DNA of 64,000 nucleotides from Anodontia alba (GCA_964016985.1 OZ024826.1:42911796-42975795), one strand, 5' to 3'. Positions 32,420-44,507 are shown, numbered from the stretch's first letter. Notes: generated by a model from the letters alone, not told the origin. Made by a program: numbers and translations.

Positions 32420-32686
32420 ATACCCTGCCGTTACCGTGTCGCGGACAGATAACTCCGTAAAAATTTGACGAAATTTGCCCATTAGCAATCCCAAACCAAA
32501 TCTCCATAATATCAATGCACATACGAAGTTTAGTGAAAATCCATTGATGTTTACTCAAGTTGTCATCCGGAAACGAAAAACGGACGGACGGAAGTACGAC
32601 TGACTGACGGACAGACAGACGGACAGACACACGGACGTCCAACGTGAAACCATAAAACCCCGCCACTATTATGTGGCGGGGTATGA
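32420..32686. repeat. repeat with CCGTCCGT-type block and CCCCGCCAC hairpin end
   Basis: Starts TACCCTGCCGTTACCGTGTC. It has a GGACGGACGG/GACAGACAGACGGACAG block at about 32580-32635 and ends ACCCCGCCACTATTATGTGG. Confidence 0.65.
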
Positions 32687-33155
32687 AAATGGATTTTATG
32701 AAGTCTTGTTGAAATTAAAGAGTAAGGGTGTGAATAATAAACGGTAAATAAGATTTCCAAAATTTCCAAAATTAATCAAATTTATACAAAAGTTTTCATG
32801 AAATGAAGCCTTGAGTCCGAAGGGGTTCGACTGAACCACCTGAACCCCACCCTCCACAACCACCACCACCCTAACCCTCTGATCGACTCCTGCAACACCA
32901 TTTCTTACAAGATATCATGTGCGTCCAGCGAAGACAGATGAACTTGCACGGATCAGAGTTTTTGCTGTCCACCCGAAGACGCTTTGGATCCTTGACTACC
33001 GAAGCAAAGAAGAGCAGTCACATAGTAAGTCCTTGGAACGGTCCGTAGGAGACTGGATGAGAGGGGGTTATAAATAAAGTTTACTCGCACGAAAGCTCGC
33101 CCTTAATTCTGATGCAGCTCCAAAGGCAGATCTTTCTGGTGCGGATCTCCGCAGA
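32687..33155. repeat. intron with a family G left half (about 32890-33010)
   Basis: CACCATTTCTTACAAGATAT, GTGCGTCCAGCGAAGAC and AGACGCTTTGGATCCTTGAC. The rest is unrecognised. Confidence 0.5.
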
Positions 33156-33414
33156 CATTGCGAAAACACACCTCCAAAAACTAAAAACTTTCAGATAAAA
33201 CTCTGATATTTTTCATATTTCTGCTCAAAACATAGATAATTAGATTGTGGGTACTCGTTAGAACCGCCTCGGCGAGACGGTTCTAACGAGTACCCACAAT
33301 TTATGGTCTTGAGCAGAAATAAGAAAAATAATGTATACCCCTGTGAACCCCAGTTTTACTATATAAAAGTGAGGTTTAAGGGGGTCAAAATTATATAGGC
33401 ATGTTTTCGGGGTG
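33156..33414. mobile_element. family A MITE, copy 8, next to a family D right half
   Basis: Short left end CATTGCGAAAACACACC, with core CCGCCTCGGCGAGACGG. Directly after it, 33414-33545 is the right half of a family D element (CGGCGTCTGATCAGGATCTG, CCCCGTTCAGGACATTTTTC), so the MITE probably landed in or beside the D hairpin. Confidence 0.85.
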
Positions 33415-33997
33415 ACACGGCGTCTGATCAGGATCTGCACTGTTTGATTAATTTACAGGAAGTTAGAGGTTAAATGAAAAAGTCCCCGTTCAGGACATTT
33501 TTCAAACCTACACCCAGAGACTAATCGACCCATGTGTGCAGTTAATACATTGATCTGTCTTTTCTTTGAATGCTCTTTATCGTTTCCTCTTTCGGTACCT
33601 CGGGAAAGCTGTGCTTCGTGTTTGTGGCCTTCCCTGGGTATCTTCATTTATATGTTTTTAAAAAATACGCATAAAACTAATATACACAAACCTGACAGGG
33701 TCCTCCGATTTTGACTACACAATGAAATGCTGAATGTATGTAACAAAGAACAGAAACTCAGACCGGGCTATAAGGTTGAACAGGTAAATCTTGAATAGGT
33801 TTCATCATAAGACGATCACTTAAAGGGGCTTTTGTTTGCTGTCCATTCATGTACTCTTCCACCATAGCATTAAATATTTCTGAAAGCAGAGAGAGAAGAC
33901 CATAATCAGACTGTGGATGTGCAGGGTAATCAGTTTTTTTCGATATCGGCTTATGTCTCAATGATACATATTAGCTTGTAGCAGCACAGTTGTGCAT

Positions 33998-34204
33998 ACA
34001 GTAAAACCTGTGTAAGACAGCCACCTTTGAAATTGACCTTAGTGATTGATGTGGAAAAGTGGTTGTCTTATAAAGGTACATGTCATGTAATTTTGCTAGC
34101 AAAATTACATGGCATGTACCTTTATAAGACAGACAACTTTTTCCACATCAATCACTATTTAAAGTCAGTCTCGAAGGTGGCTGTCTTACACAGATTTTAC
34201 TGTA
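33998..34204. mobile_element. 207 bp near-perfect palindromic MITE (family K) with TA ends
   Basis: TACAGTAAAACCTGTGTAAG and AGACAGCCACCTT at the left mirror the right end. The centre is TTTTGCTAGCAAAA. Almost the whole element is one hairpin. Confidence 0.9.
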
Positions 34205-35762
34205 TTTTGTTTTCATGACTCTGCTTGTTTGTTATATTGTCTTGCCTCTCATTGCCTTAGGAAGGCTGTTTTGTCCTAGGTTACCATAATTTAGCTTTGA
34301 AAGAGTCCTGTGTTCGACAGCTTTAGCGGGACAGAGGGAGGGGGCAAGCCGCCGAGGTGCAGTGTTGTCTACTGTTGTCTACAAGGAGGCGGTAGAGCAA
34401 CGGCATCTAGTCTGCGCATGCGCAGTTTGTATATATTTTGACGGACCGATACGCCGTGGCCTTGACAGTTCATATATTAAAAGGCACTGAAAATGCTGAT
34501 GGGGGCGGTTGCCTGGTTCTATATGCCTCTATAACCGATAGGGATTTACAGTAAAACTACCAAAAAAAATCACACATACACAGTACCCGAAAGCTCTCGC
34601 AAAAAAAATATAAAAAAAGGTTCCCGCAATATCAAATGCGTGCTGCAGGATTTTTATCTTTTCTGAACCTAAAAGTATTATAGTTTCTTTCTTTTTTTTT
34701 TTTTTTTTTTTCTTACTTTTGTTTTTCACCGACATGACAGCTAGGTATCAAATTTACTAATAAAATTCAATGATATAAATGAATGGATGGATCGGTCAAT
34801 CGTAATGTTACTTACATGTACGTACAAGAGACACAACTCAAACACAACCACCAGATAGCAGCATTTGCGCAAAGACAGGTTCCTACTTAAGGCTTCGTTC
34901 TGAGCATACTGTTTTATCATGATGTCGGTAGGAAATGTAATTCATGTAATCATATTACTTTTAATAAGAATCGTAGAAAAATAAGAATTTTAAGGACTGT
35001 TGTTATTGTTTGTATGTATGAAATAAGCTGCCGCGTATCGTCCCGTCCACATTCCTGAGAGGTATAAGTCAGATTTGTCCATTTGAGCAATACCTCTCTC
35101 TCTCTCTCTCTGCTTTTATTAGGGCACTAGATAAGTGCAAAGAAAAGAAGACAAGCAGAATATTTAATTGTTAGGTGAGTTCGTATAGCCGCATCCTTTG
35201 TGGATTTTGACCTGACCACCCCATTTTGTGTGTCATTGGGAGAGCTCCCCCTCTATTGCAAATTCCTAAAAATCATTTCTGCTTATTACCCAACGTAGTA
35301 GATTTGGCGTGTTTTGCTGGAGTATTCATATTCATTCGCTGATATCGTACTCAACGAGATTAAATTTTTATTTCTTCAAAAACTTGAAGTTTTCTTTGGT
35401 TTTGTTTATTTATTCGCTACATTTATTTATAAGCATCAGGGTATATAAAGTTAATATGTTTAAATGCAGAATGTAGCGTTATCTGCGTTACCAGAGAACT
35501 ATTTTGGGTGCGGTTTTAGGTAGTTATTAGGTAGGTAGCACCAGGAAAACGGATAGTAGAAATGCGGTATGTTAAATCTGGTGGCGGTTTGACAACCGCC
35601 CCAAAAACTGAGATAAAGAATTTTGTAATATCAGATTTATAGCCAGTGGTTAATAGTTTATTACTTCCCATTTAGTATTTCGACATATTTTGAGATCTAA
35701 CATTATCATTATGAAACGTAATCAAAGACAAGTATATCTGTGTACATTTGAGCCTGGCAAAA
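34205..35762. repeat. intron with simple repeats only
   Basis: Poly-T at about 34689-34712, (TC)n at 35093-35112 and (GGTA)-like words at 35518-35540. No gene or transposon family was recognised. Confidence 0.5.
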
Positions 35763-36029
35763 CATCACGAAAACACGCCTATATATTTGTGACCCCCTTA
35801 AACCCCACTTTTATATAGTAGACAGGGGTATACATTATTTTTCTTATTTCTGTTCAGAAACATAGATTGTGGGTACTCGTTAGAACCGCCTCGGCGAGGC
35901 GGTTCTAACGAGTACCCACAATCTATGTTTTGAGCAAATAATGAAAAATATCAGAATTTTTATCTGAAAATTTTCATTTTTTTGGTGGTAAAATTCTCAG
36001 TATGTTTGAATAGGCTTGTTTTCGTAATG
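35763..36029. mobile_element. family A MITE, copy 9
   Basis: Perfect central palindrome: GGGTACTCGTTAGAACCGCC with its exact inverse. A small deletion in the left arm removes the AAACTGGGGTTT word. Confidence 0.9.
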
Positions 36030-36059
36030 AATAAATCCGTACAGTCTGGCAGTTGTCTT

Positions 36060-36317
36060 CGCTGTTCGCTAAACACTTAGCGTGTTGGGTAAAAATCAGC
36101 AGACGGCATTTTTAAATATTTTTCTTAATTTCGACGCCTCCCCCCACCCCCCTCCCCCCCCCCTCCCCACCCCAGAAAAAGGCATTGACTTTTCATGCAA
36201 ACTGTCTCCATAGGAGAAAGTCTGCATAAAATGTCAAAAGCCTATTTTCTGGGAAAATAAGAAAACAGTTAATTTGTTGTCTGCTGTATTTGCCCGAAGA
36301 GAGGTAACGGTTAAATA
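36060..36317. mobile_element. family J MITE with C-rich insert
   Basis: AACACTTAGCGTG and CAGCAGACGGCAT at the left, GTTGTCTGCTG and GAGGTAACGGTTA at the right. The hairpin is ACTTTTCATGCAAACTGTCT. A CCCCC/CCACC simple run is at 36131-36175. Confidence 0.75.
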
Positions 36318-36578
36318 AATAGTGGCAATTTGGCTATCCGGAGAGCGCCCAGAGAAGACTTTTATGAATCTGTTCGAATGTGCAGCTTGGTCTTAATCTT
36401 TGTAGGTCATACATGTTTGAAGGTACATTTTCTCACATTGCATCTGAGCTACACAATTACAATTGAAATGTAAGAAACGTATAGCAAATTAAACCAATAT
36501 TTCTCTTTATTTAGTTTGCCTTAAGCAGAAGTTTCAGTTATCAAAGTTTGAGGTAACAAGAGTCGCTTATACTTGCAG

Positions 36579-36654
36579 GATGAACCATTCCTGATGGTGA
36601 AGCGAGGCCTAGATAAAGACGGATTACCATTCTTAGGAAACCAAAGGTACGAAG
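36579..36654 (+). CDS. iGluR exon 5: S1 start, EPFLM to RYEG
   Basis: The acceptor is TATACTTGCAG and the donor is GTATGC; 76 nt, entering in phase 0 and leaving one base of a Gly codon (residues 195-219). It encodes DEPFLMVKRG and NQRYE, the first part of the S1 half of the glutamate-binding clamshell. The codon for Gly220 is split with exon 6, and Tyr221, the equivalent of the ligand-stacking GluA2 Tyr450, follows it. Confidence 0.95.
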
Positions 36655-36724
36655 GTATGCTTATAAACTCTTTCTCTGTTGTGTGTAAAGGCTACAGACT
36701 ACCATTGACTTCCTTATATACATA

Positions 36725-36907
36725 TAACCCTTCTCTTGCTAAACACGACATGGCCTGCGTAGATCCAGAGGAAGCCAACTGATCTGGATCTGCACTTTTT
36801 GTCAATGAATATGTGAATTTCTAACAAAAACCCGGATCAAATAATCTGATTGACTAGAAATTAGAAGTGGGTGTGGTATCTTAATTTATTCAGCACGACA
36901 AGGGTTA
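36725..36907. mobile_element. family C MITE, copy 3, internally shortened
   Basis: TAACCCTTCTCTTGCTAAAC to CAGCACGACAAGGGTTAA. Most of the left half of the cassette hairpin is lost. It lies 70 bp after exon 5. Confidence 0.8.
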
Positions 36908-37199
36908 AATACATTTTTGCAAATGTTCTTCAGCCCAAACTTTTTTGTTTAAGTTTAAAATGGTTCAAAATGGTTATACTTGATACTTGTCGGGCAGCTG
37001 ACCTTCCAAAAGTTTCAAAAAAAGAAACGGAATGGTAGGTAATATGTCATGTTATCAGCTTCCGCCTCTTGGAAGACAGAGCTTGTAAGAGGCTACGACA
37101 GGTGTAAGGGTAAATTGTACCCTTAGTGATTTTCTACTTTCATATTTAAAGCACCACCTAAAGTATATGATTTGATATCTACTGCAGAGTTGCCTGAAT

Positions 37200-37878
37200 T
37201 ACATGTAAATATTTGACAAATTCTAGCATCCAAGCTGGCAAAAACCACTTTGTTTTAGGATGCTGAGCCTAACTGGTCATAGTTTATCTTTTAGGATACT
37301 GTGCAGAAGTGGTGACCTTAAATTTTGTAATATACAGTACAGAACCGGCGGTATTTTAATCTTTTAGGATGCCGTGTAGAACTGCCGACATTTTATTGAT
37401 GAGAATTGACACCATTTTTATCTTTTAGCATACTATGTACATTGTAGACATGACGACATTTTATCTTTAAGTTTTAGATCAAAATTAAGTACTGGTAGCA
37501 TTTTATCATTGAGGATACTGTGTAGAACTGACGACAATTTGTCTTTTAGAATATTGTGTAGAGCTGGCGGCATTTGTTTTCTAGGATGCTGCGCATAATT
37601 GGTGACATTTTATCTTTTAGGAAACTGTGCAAATGGGGCGGCCCTTCATCTTGTAGGATACTGTACAGAACTGGCGACATTTTGATCTTTTAGGATGTTG
37701 TGCACAATTGACAACATAGTTTTTTATTTATGTTACTATGTAGAACTGGCGACATTTTATATCTTAGGATTTGGGCAGAACTGAAAACATTTGAACTGTT
37801 ATGCTGCTTTGTAGAACTGGCAACATTTAATTTGTTTTTAATAGGGCATTAAATGAACTTAAGATATTTCATTTCCAG
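37200..37878 (+). repeat. degenerate tandem array of the exon 6 acceptor and exon start
   Basis: Around fifteen imperfect copies of a roughly 36-45 bp unit, TTTTAGGATACTGTGCAGAA followed by CTGGCGACATTTTATC, end in the real junction CCAGGATATTGTGCAG at 37876. Many copies keep the TAG/GATA acceptor context. Others have lost it. The coding bases copied correspond to GYCAELAT of exon 6. Confidence 0.9.
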
Positions 37879-38018
37879 GATATTGTGCAGAACTGGCGAC
37901 AAAGGTTGCAGAATATGTGAACTTCGACTTTACACTCAAACTTGTAAATGATAATAATTATGGTAAAGAGTTGCCTAATGGAAGCTGGAACGGAATGATC
38001 GGAGAAATAATAAGAGGC
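37879..38018 (+). CDS. iGluR exon 6: S1, GYC.ELA to GEIIRG
   Basis: The acceptor is CATTTCCAG and the donor is GTAAGT; 140 nt, ending in phase 0 (to residue 266). It encodes YCAELATKVA and, near the end, SWNGMIGEIIRG, the conserved W.GM.GE...G motif of S1. Upstream, from about 37200, lie roughly 15 imperfect copies of this exon's own acceptor and first 20 or so bases. Confidence 0.96.
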
Positions 38019-38284
38019 GTAAGTTATTAGCTAACAAATTTAAAACATTTTTTACTCAATAAACATGCAATTAGGTAGGATGGCAATTTCTCATAGCTAA
38101 TTTAAATTTAAAACATGTTTTACTCAATAAACATGCAATGAGGTAGAATGGCGATTTTTCACAACATTGGTTTAAAGTCCCTCCTACAGTTTGATATAAT
38201 TTACATTTACCAAAACCAATATAAGTGAGGTGCCTCTGTCACTAAGTACACCAAAAGAAGAATGAGAACAAATAACTACAAAAC

Positions 38285-38563
38285 CATCACCAAAACATAC
38301 TTATATAATTTTGACCCCCTTAATTCCCACTTTTATATAATAAAACTAGGGTTTATAGGGGTATACATTATTTTTCTTATTTCTGCTCAAAAACATAGAT
38401 TGCGGGTACTCGTTAGAACCGCCTCGGCGAGGCGGTTCTAACGAGTATCTCAATCTATGTTTTGAGCAGAAATATGAAAAAAATATCAGAAGTTTTATCT
38501 GAAAACTTCCAGTTTTTGGAGGTGAAATTTTCAGTATATTTGAATAGGCGAGTTTTCGTAATG
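38285..38563. mobile_element. family A MITE, copy 10
   Basis: CATCACCAAAACATACTTAT to GCGAGTTTTCGTAATG; core CCGCCTCGGCGAGGCGG. Confidence 0.9.
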
Positions 38564-38760
38564 AAACGCCAGATATGAAACAACCGACGCATGGACAAAG
38601 AAGAACTGTAACAAAGGAACCTACTTGAAACGGTCAGTGGAAAAACTACTAGAGAGAAAGAGTTAGCCGAACGACCATGCTTTTTTGATGTAATTATGAC
38701 GAGATGACGTCAGAAATTTTGTACTCTTTTATATGGTATAATATTACGAATATGCTCTAC

Positions 38761-39037
38761 CATTACGAAAACACGCATATTCAAATACATTGAAAATTTC
38801 AGAACCAAAAACACATGAAATTTTTCAGATAAAAATTCTGAAATTTTTCTCTGCTCAAAACATAGATTGTGGATACTCGTTAAAACCGCTTCAGCAAGAC
38901 GGTTCTAACGAGTACCCACAATCTATGTTTTTTGAGCAGAAATAAGAAAAATAATGTAGACCCCCTGTAAACACCAGTTTTACTATACAAAAATCAGGTT
39001 TAAGGGGGTCAAAATTATATAGGTATGTTTTCGTGAT
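38761..39037. mobile_element. family A MITE, copy 11, inverted
   Basis: CATTACGAAAACACGCATAT to ATGTTTTCGTGATT, 198 bp from copy 10 in the opposite orientation; core AACCGCTTCAGCAAGACGGT. Confidence 0.9.
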
Positions 39038-40419
39038 TACGACAGAGGTAATGAACCAGCCAGCAGCTTTTCTGCAATCTGTTTCGATACATAATGGCAA
39101 AAGTTTACAATTGCGGTATAAATTAAATACATGTTTAACGTAGGTTGACCTTTTACATTTTACGGAGTAGTCGAATTTGCACCCCCATATATCTGTATGG
39201 GGAAATGTTGAAAAGTCATTTCTCAAAATGTATTAAAGACTTATGGCTGAAATTTGCAATGTATGATTAAAGTAGTAAAACCTTTTAGTTACAATCAAAA
39301 TTTTGTCCCTTTGGGGGTTATTTATTAGCCCCTGGGCTATATACGTATATAAAATTATGTAATATTTAAATGTCTTCTTCTCTGAAACCGGGCAAGCAAT
39401 TTTCACCAGATTTCACATGGGGTCTTCTATCGAAAGATAGCTGACAATTTGTTCAAATGGTTTCGCGCCACTGAACAAGATGGCCACCATGCCCATATTT
39501 GGTAAAAACATTTAAAAATCTTCTTCTCTAGAACCAAGAAAGCTGTGAGGCTGAATCTTGGTATATAGCATTGGGGAAACAAGGTCTATCAAGTTATTTA
39601 AATGATGGTCTTGGGCTGACCTTTGACCTTTTTAGGGTAAGGTCATGTTTGCGCCCTCATATATTTGTATGGGGAAAATGTTGAAAAATCATTTTCTTAG
39701 TATGTATTAAAGACTAATGGCTGAAACTTACAATGCATGATTAAAGAAGTAAAACGATTAAGTACCAACCATTTTTTTGGTTATCTGCCCTTACCTGTGG
39801 GCTATATACATGTATAAAATCATAAAATCTTTTAACAGCTTCTTTTCTTAAACCTTTTAAACAATTTTCATTAGATTTCACATAGGGCCTTCTGTTGAAA
39901 GGATGTTGACAATTGCTCAAATGGTTCCACGCCTTTGAACAAGACAGCTGTCATGCCCTTATATGGTAAAACACGTCTTCTCTAGAACTAAGAATGCTTT
40001 GGGACTGAATTTTAGTATACAGCTTTGGGGACTCAAAATCTACTAAATCTGTTCAATGATGATACATTGTTTGCAAATGTCCCATTTATGGTACGATAGG
40101 TTAATTTATTCCTTAATATATGTCATAGTGTAAATAGGAATTTAGCCAGATCCGTAATCTGGCTAGGCCAAATAGAAATCCTTATTTCGACCTTCATCTA
40201 ATCTACCTGGATTGTTTTTCTCCCAGCTAATTTCAAAGCTGTGCATATTTTTACACGTCAATAAATGAACGAGTGTTTCTCAAGTATGAAAATATATCAA
40301 CATTGGAAAGACGTTGTTCTAACATTTAATCAATATCTAGGACATTGAATCGACGTTACCGACCTTGATTCAACGTTAGAACGACCTTGTTTCATCACTA
40401 TGTGGATCTTTACTTTTAG
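39038..40419. repeat. intron with diverged tandem units (about 39210-40070)
   Basis: Words such as GAACCAAGAAAGCTGTGAGG, TTGTATGGGGAAAATGTTGA and AAAACCTTTTAGTTACAATC recur about 480 bp apart (39240/39717 and others) and match words of the 41345 element. 40260-40400 has inverted GTTGAATCAAGG-like words. Confidence 0.65.
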
Positions 40420-40641
<222 letters not shown>

Positions 40642-40774
40642 TAACTAATGGGACATGTTATCTTCTTATCATTTATGTTCTATAATTTGAACAAGTCGAT
40701 TTTACTACTTGTTGGCGTGTCTAAAAAAGCTGCATGAATAGCAGACAGTGATAATTCATTTCAAAACATAAAAA

Positions 40775-41008
40775 GGGCCGCGCCATGCGAAAACGCATCT
40801 TCAGGCATATGCAACAGCGAATGCCCAGATCAGCCTGCGCATCCGCGCAGTATGATCAGGGCCTTTACTATCCGCTTACTGGGTAATTGAACACTATAGA
40901 ATGTCTCAATTAAGAGCAAATGCCCGAATGAGAATTTTGCACGTGTGCGGGATGAATCTGAATCTGTGCATTTTGTGCATGCTCGTAGACACCTTTTCGC
41001 TGGGCACA
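40775..41008. mobile_element. family E repeat, copy 4
   Basis: GGGCCGCGCCATGCGAAAAC to CACCTTTTCGCTGGGCACAA, internal CTGCGCATCCGCGCAG. Confidence 0.8.
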
Positions 41009-41084
41009 ATAACGACAATGTTCTAAACCAACGACGTTTTGCAAACTACAAATATTCATCCTTAATTTAAATTCGAGCTTTAAA

Positions 41085-41275
41085 ACCAATATTCCGAATT
41101 GGTTGTTAAGTATGTTGAAACCATTTCTCCAGCAAGGAATATGGGAACCAGAGTTCGTGTGTGAAATCGAATTTACATAATTCAAAAATATATTCGCGCT
41201 ATGAAATGATGGCATATAATATCGGTGTTTTGCGACAGACTGCATGCTTAGAATTAACCTTGTAATTGTTCCGGT
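41085..41275 (+). pseudogene. retroelement fragment related to 20130-20340
   Basis: TGTTGAAACCATTTCTCCAG, CAAGGAATATGGGAACCAGA and TTTTGCGACAGACTGCATGC correspond to the SLKTLLQQGISEPEF to RQTACL part of the ORF at 20026-20421, with stops. It is the most decayed copy. Confidence 0.7.
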
Positions 41276-41344
41276 CCGCGTAGGACGCTTTACCTCACCA
41301 GTGAAATATCACAGTAAACTTTGCCTTGTTTTTTTGTCTGTTTA

Positions 41345-43138
41345 AGCTCACCTGAGCTCTGCTCAGGATGAGCTATTGTGATCACTTTTCGTCCGTCCGT
41401 CCGTCTGTCCGTCCGTCCGTGCGTCCGTCCGTTAACATTTTCAAACGACTTCTCCTCTGAAGCCGAGAGCCAATTTTGTTCAGATTTCATATGGAGCTTT
41501 CTTAGGATAGGGGAACGAAAGATTGCTAAAATGGTCGCGGTCCGTTGACCAAGATGGCCGCCATGCCCATATATGGTAAAAACCTTTAAAAATCTTCTTC
41601 TCTAGAACCGAGCATGCTTTGGGGCTGAATCTTTGCAAGAATCATAAGAGACAAGAGGTCTACCTGAGTTGCTAAAAGAATTGTCGTACATTGACATTTG
41701 ACCTTTCTACGGCAAGGTCAAGTTTGCTTCTCTATGCATTTGTATGGGAAAAATCTTTAAAATTCTTCTCCAAAACGGAACATACCTTGTGGCTGAATCT
41801 TTGCGTATATCATCGGGAACGGGAGGGCTACCAAAGTTGCTAAAATAATGGTCGTACATTGACATTTGACCTTCTTACGGTAAGGTCAATTTTGCTTCCT
41901 TATGCATTTGTATGGGAAAAATGTTCAGAATTTCAAACAACTTCTCCTCTGGAGCCTCTGGGCCAATTTTGCTCAAATTTCACATGGCGCTTTCTTAGGT
42001 TGGGACAACAAAAGATTGCTAAAATGGTCGCAGCTTGTTGACCAAGATGGCCGCCATGCCCATATATGTTAAAAACCTTTAAAAATCTTCTTCTCCAGAA
42101 CCGAGGATGCTTTGGGGCTGAATCTTTGCATAAATCATCGGGGACGGGGGATCTACCAAAGTTTATAAAATAATGGTCGTACATTGACATTTGACCATTT
42201 AACGGCAAGGTCAAGTTTGCTTCCCTATGCATTTGTCTGGGAAAAATATTTAAAAATCTTATTCTCCAAAACCGAGGTTGGCTTGTGGCTGAATCTTTGC
42301 ATATATCATCGGGAACGGGCGGTCTACTAAAGTTGCTAAAATAGTTGTCATACATTGACATTTAACCTTTTACGGCGAGGTCAAGTTTGCTTCTGTATGC
42401 ATTTGTATGGGCCCCATACATTTGTATGGAAAAATGTTGATAATTTCAAATGACTTTTCTTCTGAAGCCTCCGGGCCAGTGTTGCTCAAATTTCATTTGG
42501 AGCCTCCTTGGGCAGGAGAATGAAAGATTGCTAAAATGGGCATGGTCCATTGATCAAAATGGCTGCCATGCCCGTATATGGTAAAAACCTTTAAAAATTT
42601 TCTTCTCCATAACCAAATAAGCCCTGGGCCCTTATCTTTGCACAAATTATGGGGGACAGGAGATCTACCAAAATTGCTAAAATGATGGTTCTATGTTGAC
42701 ATTTGACCTTTTTACCGCCAAGGTCAAATTTGCTTCCCCATGCATTTGTATGGGTCATACACATTTATATTGAAAGTATCGAAGTGACTTGTAGATCAGC
42801 AGTAGTTAAAATTGTTCTGATTGGAAATCTAAGATGACCATCATCTTGTTTATATTTATTATATTTCCATGCCACTGTGCTGTTTACATGTATAAAATCA
42901 TGATTCTTCAGAAAAACCACTTAGCCAATTTCCACCAAATTTCACTTTGATCCTACTGTTGAAATATGATTGATAGTTTATTCAAATGATCATGCTCCAT
43001 TGACTGTCGGGCCCATATATTCTTCTTCAAAACTAAGAACTGCTCAAATGATGCTATTTTCATTAGTTGCGATGATAGGATTGGAAAAATGTTGCATAAC
43101 ATCTGCATGTCTGCAGTGGCTATGTCACTCAGGTGAGC
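41345..43138. repeat. 1.8 kb repeat element bounded by inverted GCTCACCTGAGC, with internal tandem units
   Basis: The left end AGCTCACCTGAGCTCTGCTC is followed by a (TCCG)n-like CCGTCCGT block. At the right end is CACTCAGGTGAGCGAGCC. In between, about 340-480 bp units repeat CTTCTTCTCTAGAACCGAG, TTTGGGGCTGAATCTTTGCA, GTCGTACATTGACATTTGAC and AAGGTCAAGTTTGCTTC. A 142-codon minus-strand frame inside is a repeat artefact. Confidence 0.85.
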
Positions 43139-43483
43139 GAGCCGTGGCCAGTGATCCTCTTGTTTCTGTTAGTCATATGACGTGACTTAATAAAACCGAG
43201 TCTCCGATTATCATTCTTTTGTGTGTTCTTTGTTTCCAAAAGCAACCTTCTAGATTTTTTATAATATCAGTAAACTATTTAATTTTGACTAAATATGTCA
43301 ACGTACTTCCAATTTCTGCATGGCCAAGCTCAGTTGATGGAAATATGTCCGAATTCAGTCCAACTTAGTTTTCAGTATTATTTAAACACTTAAAATACAT
43401 GTCACCTTATTTAACTTGCTTCAGTTTTAACGATGCCTGTTCTAGCCATAGCAATTATTGGCGATATAATTTGTATGTTACTT

Positions 43484-43707
43484 TTAACCCTTGCCATGCT
43501 GAATAGATTAAGAAGCCACGCTCATTTCTATTTTTTTTTTTTTTTTTTGCCAATCAGATTACTTGATCCAGGTTGCTGATAAAGTTTCACATCTTTAATG
43601 ACAAACAGCGTAGATCCAGATCAATTGGCTTCTTTAGAAGAAAACTGAGCTGGATCACCACTATTTGTTAAGCAGGGCATATCCGGCTTCAGCAAGACAA
43701 GAGTTAA
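43484..43707. mobile_element. family C MITE, copy 4, just before exon 8
   Basis: TTAACCCTTGCCATGCTGAA to TTCAGCAAGACAAGAGTTAA. A poly-T insertion lies near 43531-43549, and the cassette arms are AGATCCAGATCAATTGGCTT. Confidence 0.85.
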
Positions 43708-43769
43708 GTGATATTCTAGGAAATATATTGCTGATGACATTTCAATTTTCATGCTTGCATCTTCTGCAG

Positions 43770-43920
43770 GAATTTTCATAGTGAGCCGAATAAGTTCTGT
43801 GGAATGGAGACACTCAAGATTAACTCCGGATGCAACGTATAACAAGTTTACTCTACTTAATTCTTTATGGTTTGGAATGGGGTCGCTTATGGTACAAGGT
43901 TGTGATGACCACTGTCCCAG
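43770..43920 (+). CDS. iGluR exon 8: end of M1, M2 pore loop
   Basis: The acceptor is CATCTTCTGCAG and the donor is GTAAGT; 151 nt, leaving two bases of Arg385. After the M1 end and an extracharged linker, it encodes the re-entrant loop FTLLNSLWFGMGSLM, then VQGCDDHCPR. At the Q/R/N site, where AMPA and kainate subunits have Gln or edited Arg, the codon at 43892-43894 is GTA, valine (residue 376). The next residues QGCD fit AMPA receptors. The upstream intron ends 63 bp after a family C MITE. Confidence 0.97.
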
Positions 43921-44172
43921 GTAAGTCCTGCTAGTGAATGTATAAACCCCAAGGGAGGTCATTATGACTAGAACTTATATATCTTCCATTTCAACTAGGG
44001 CTTTCTTAAAGGAAAGAAATTGTTCCTTCATTGTTTTCTACAATGATAACGTCACTAGAGCAGTGATCTATACATCACTAAAAAAATCCGTTTCGCTAGT
44101 ATTCTCTTCGTTTGGAAAACGAGACAAAAAAAAGCTCTGAATTTTGAGTGCTGTCTCCTTGACGTGTGTATG

Positions 44173-44507
44173 TACAGTCAACTCGTTATCTCGAACTCGC
44201 TTATCTCGAATAACCGCTTATCTCGAAGTGAAAATCTGATCCCTGTTTTAACACAGAGGTCTACCAACAGACAACAAAATATTGTGGAAAAGAGGAGAAA
44301 TTGCTCCTTAGGAGCAATTTCTCCTCTTTTCCACAATATTTTCAATTTATCTCTATTTTAGGAGTCAAATTACATATTCATTCTGTTAAAGGTGTTTGTT
44401 CGATTAATTGTTTTCTTCAGTTCCGCAAATCTGATATGTCGAAGTACGGATATCTCGAAGTGTTTCACAGAGTCCCTTGGAGTTCGAGATAACGAGAGTC
44501 GACTGTA
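44173..44507. mobile_element. family B MITE, copy 4, with empty-site partner at about 45142
   Basis: TACAGTCAACTCGTTATCTC to GAGAGTCGACTGTA; central hairpin GCTCCTTAGGAGCA. Left flank TGTGTATG, right flank TTTGAAATTTTGG. Confidence 0.93.

Noticed and set aside
41933..42361. 142-codon minus-strand frame
   Set aside because: It lies wholly in the internally repeated 41345 element, and its peptide repeats itself with the DNA unit.
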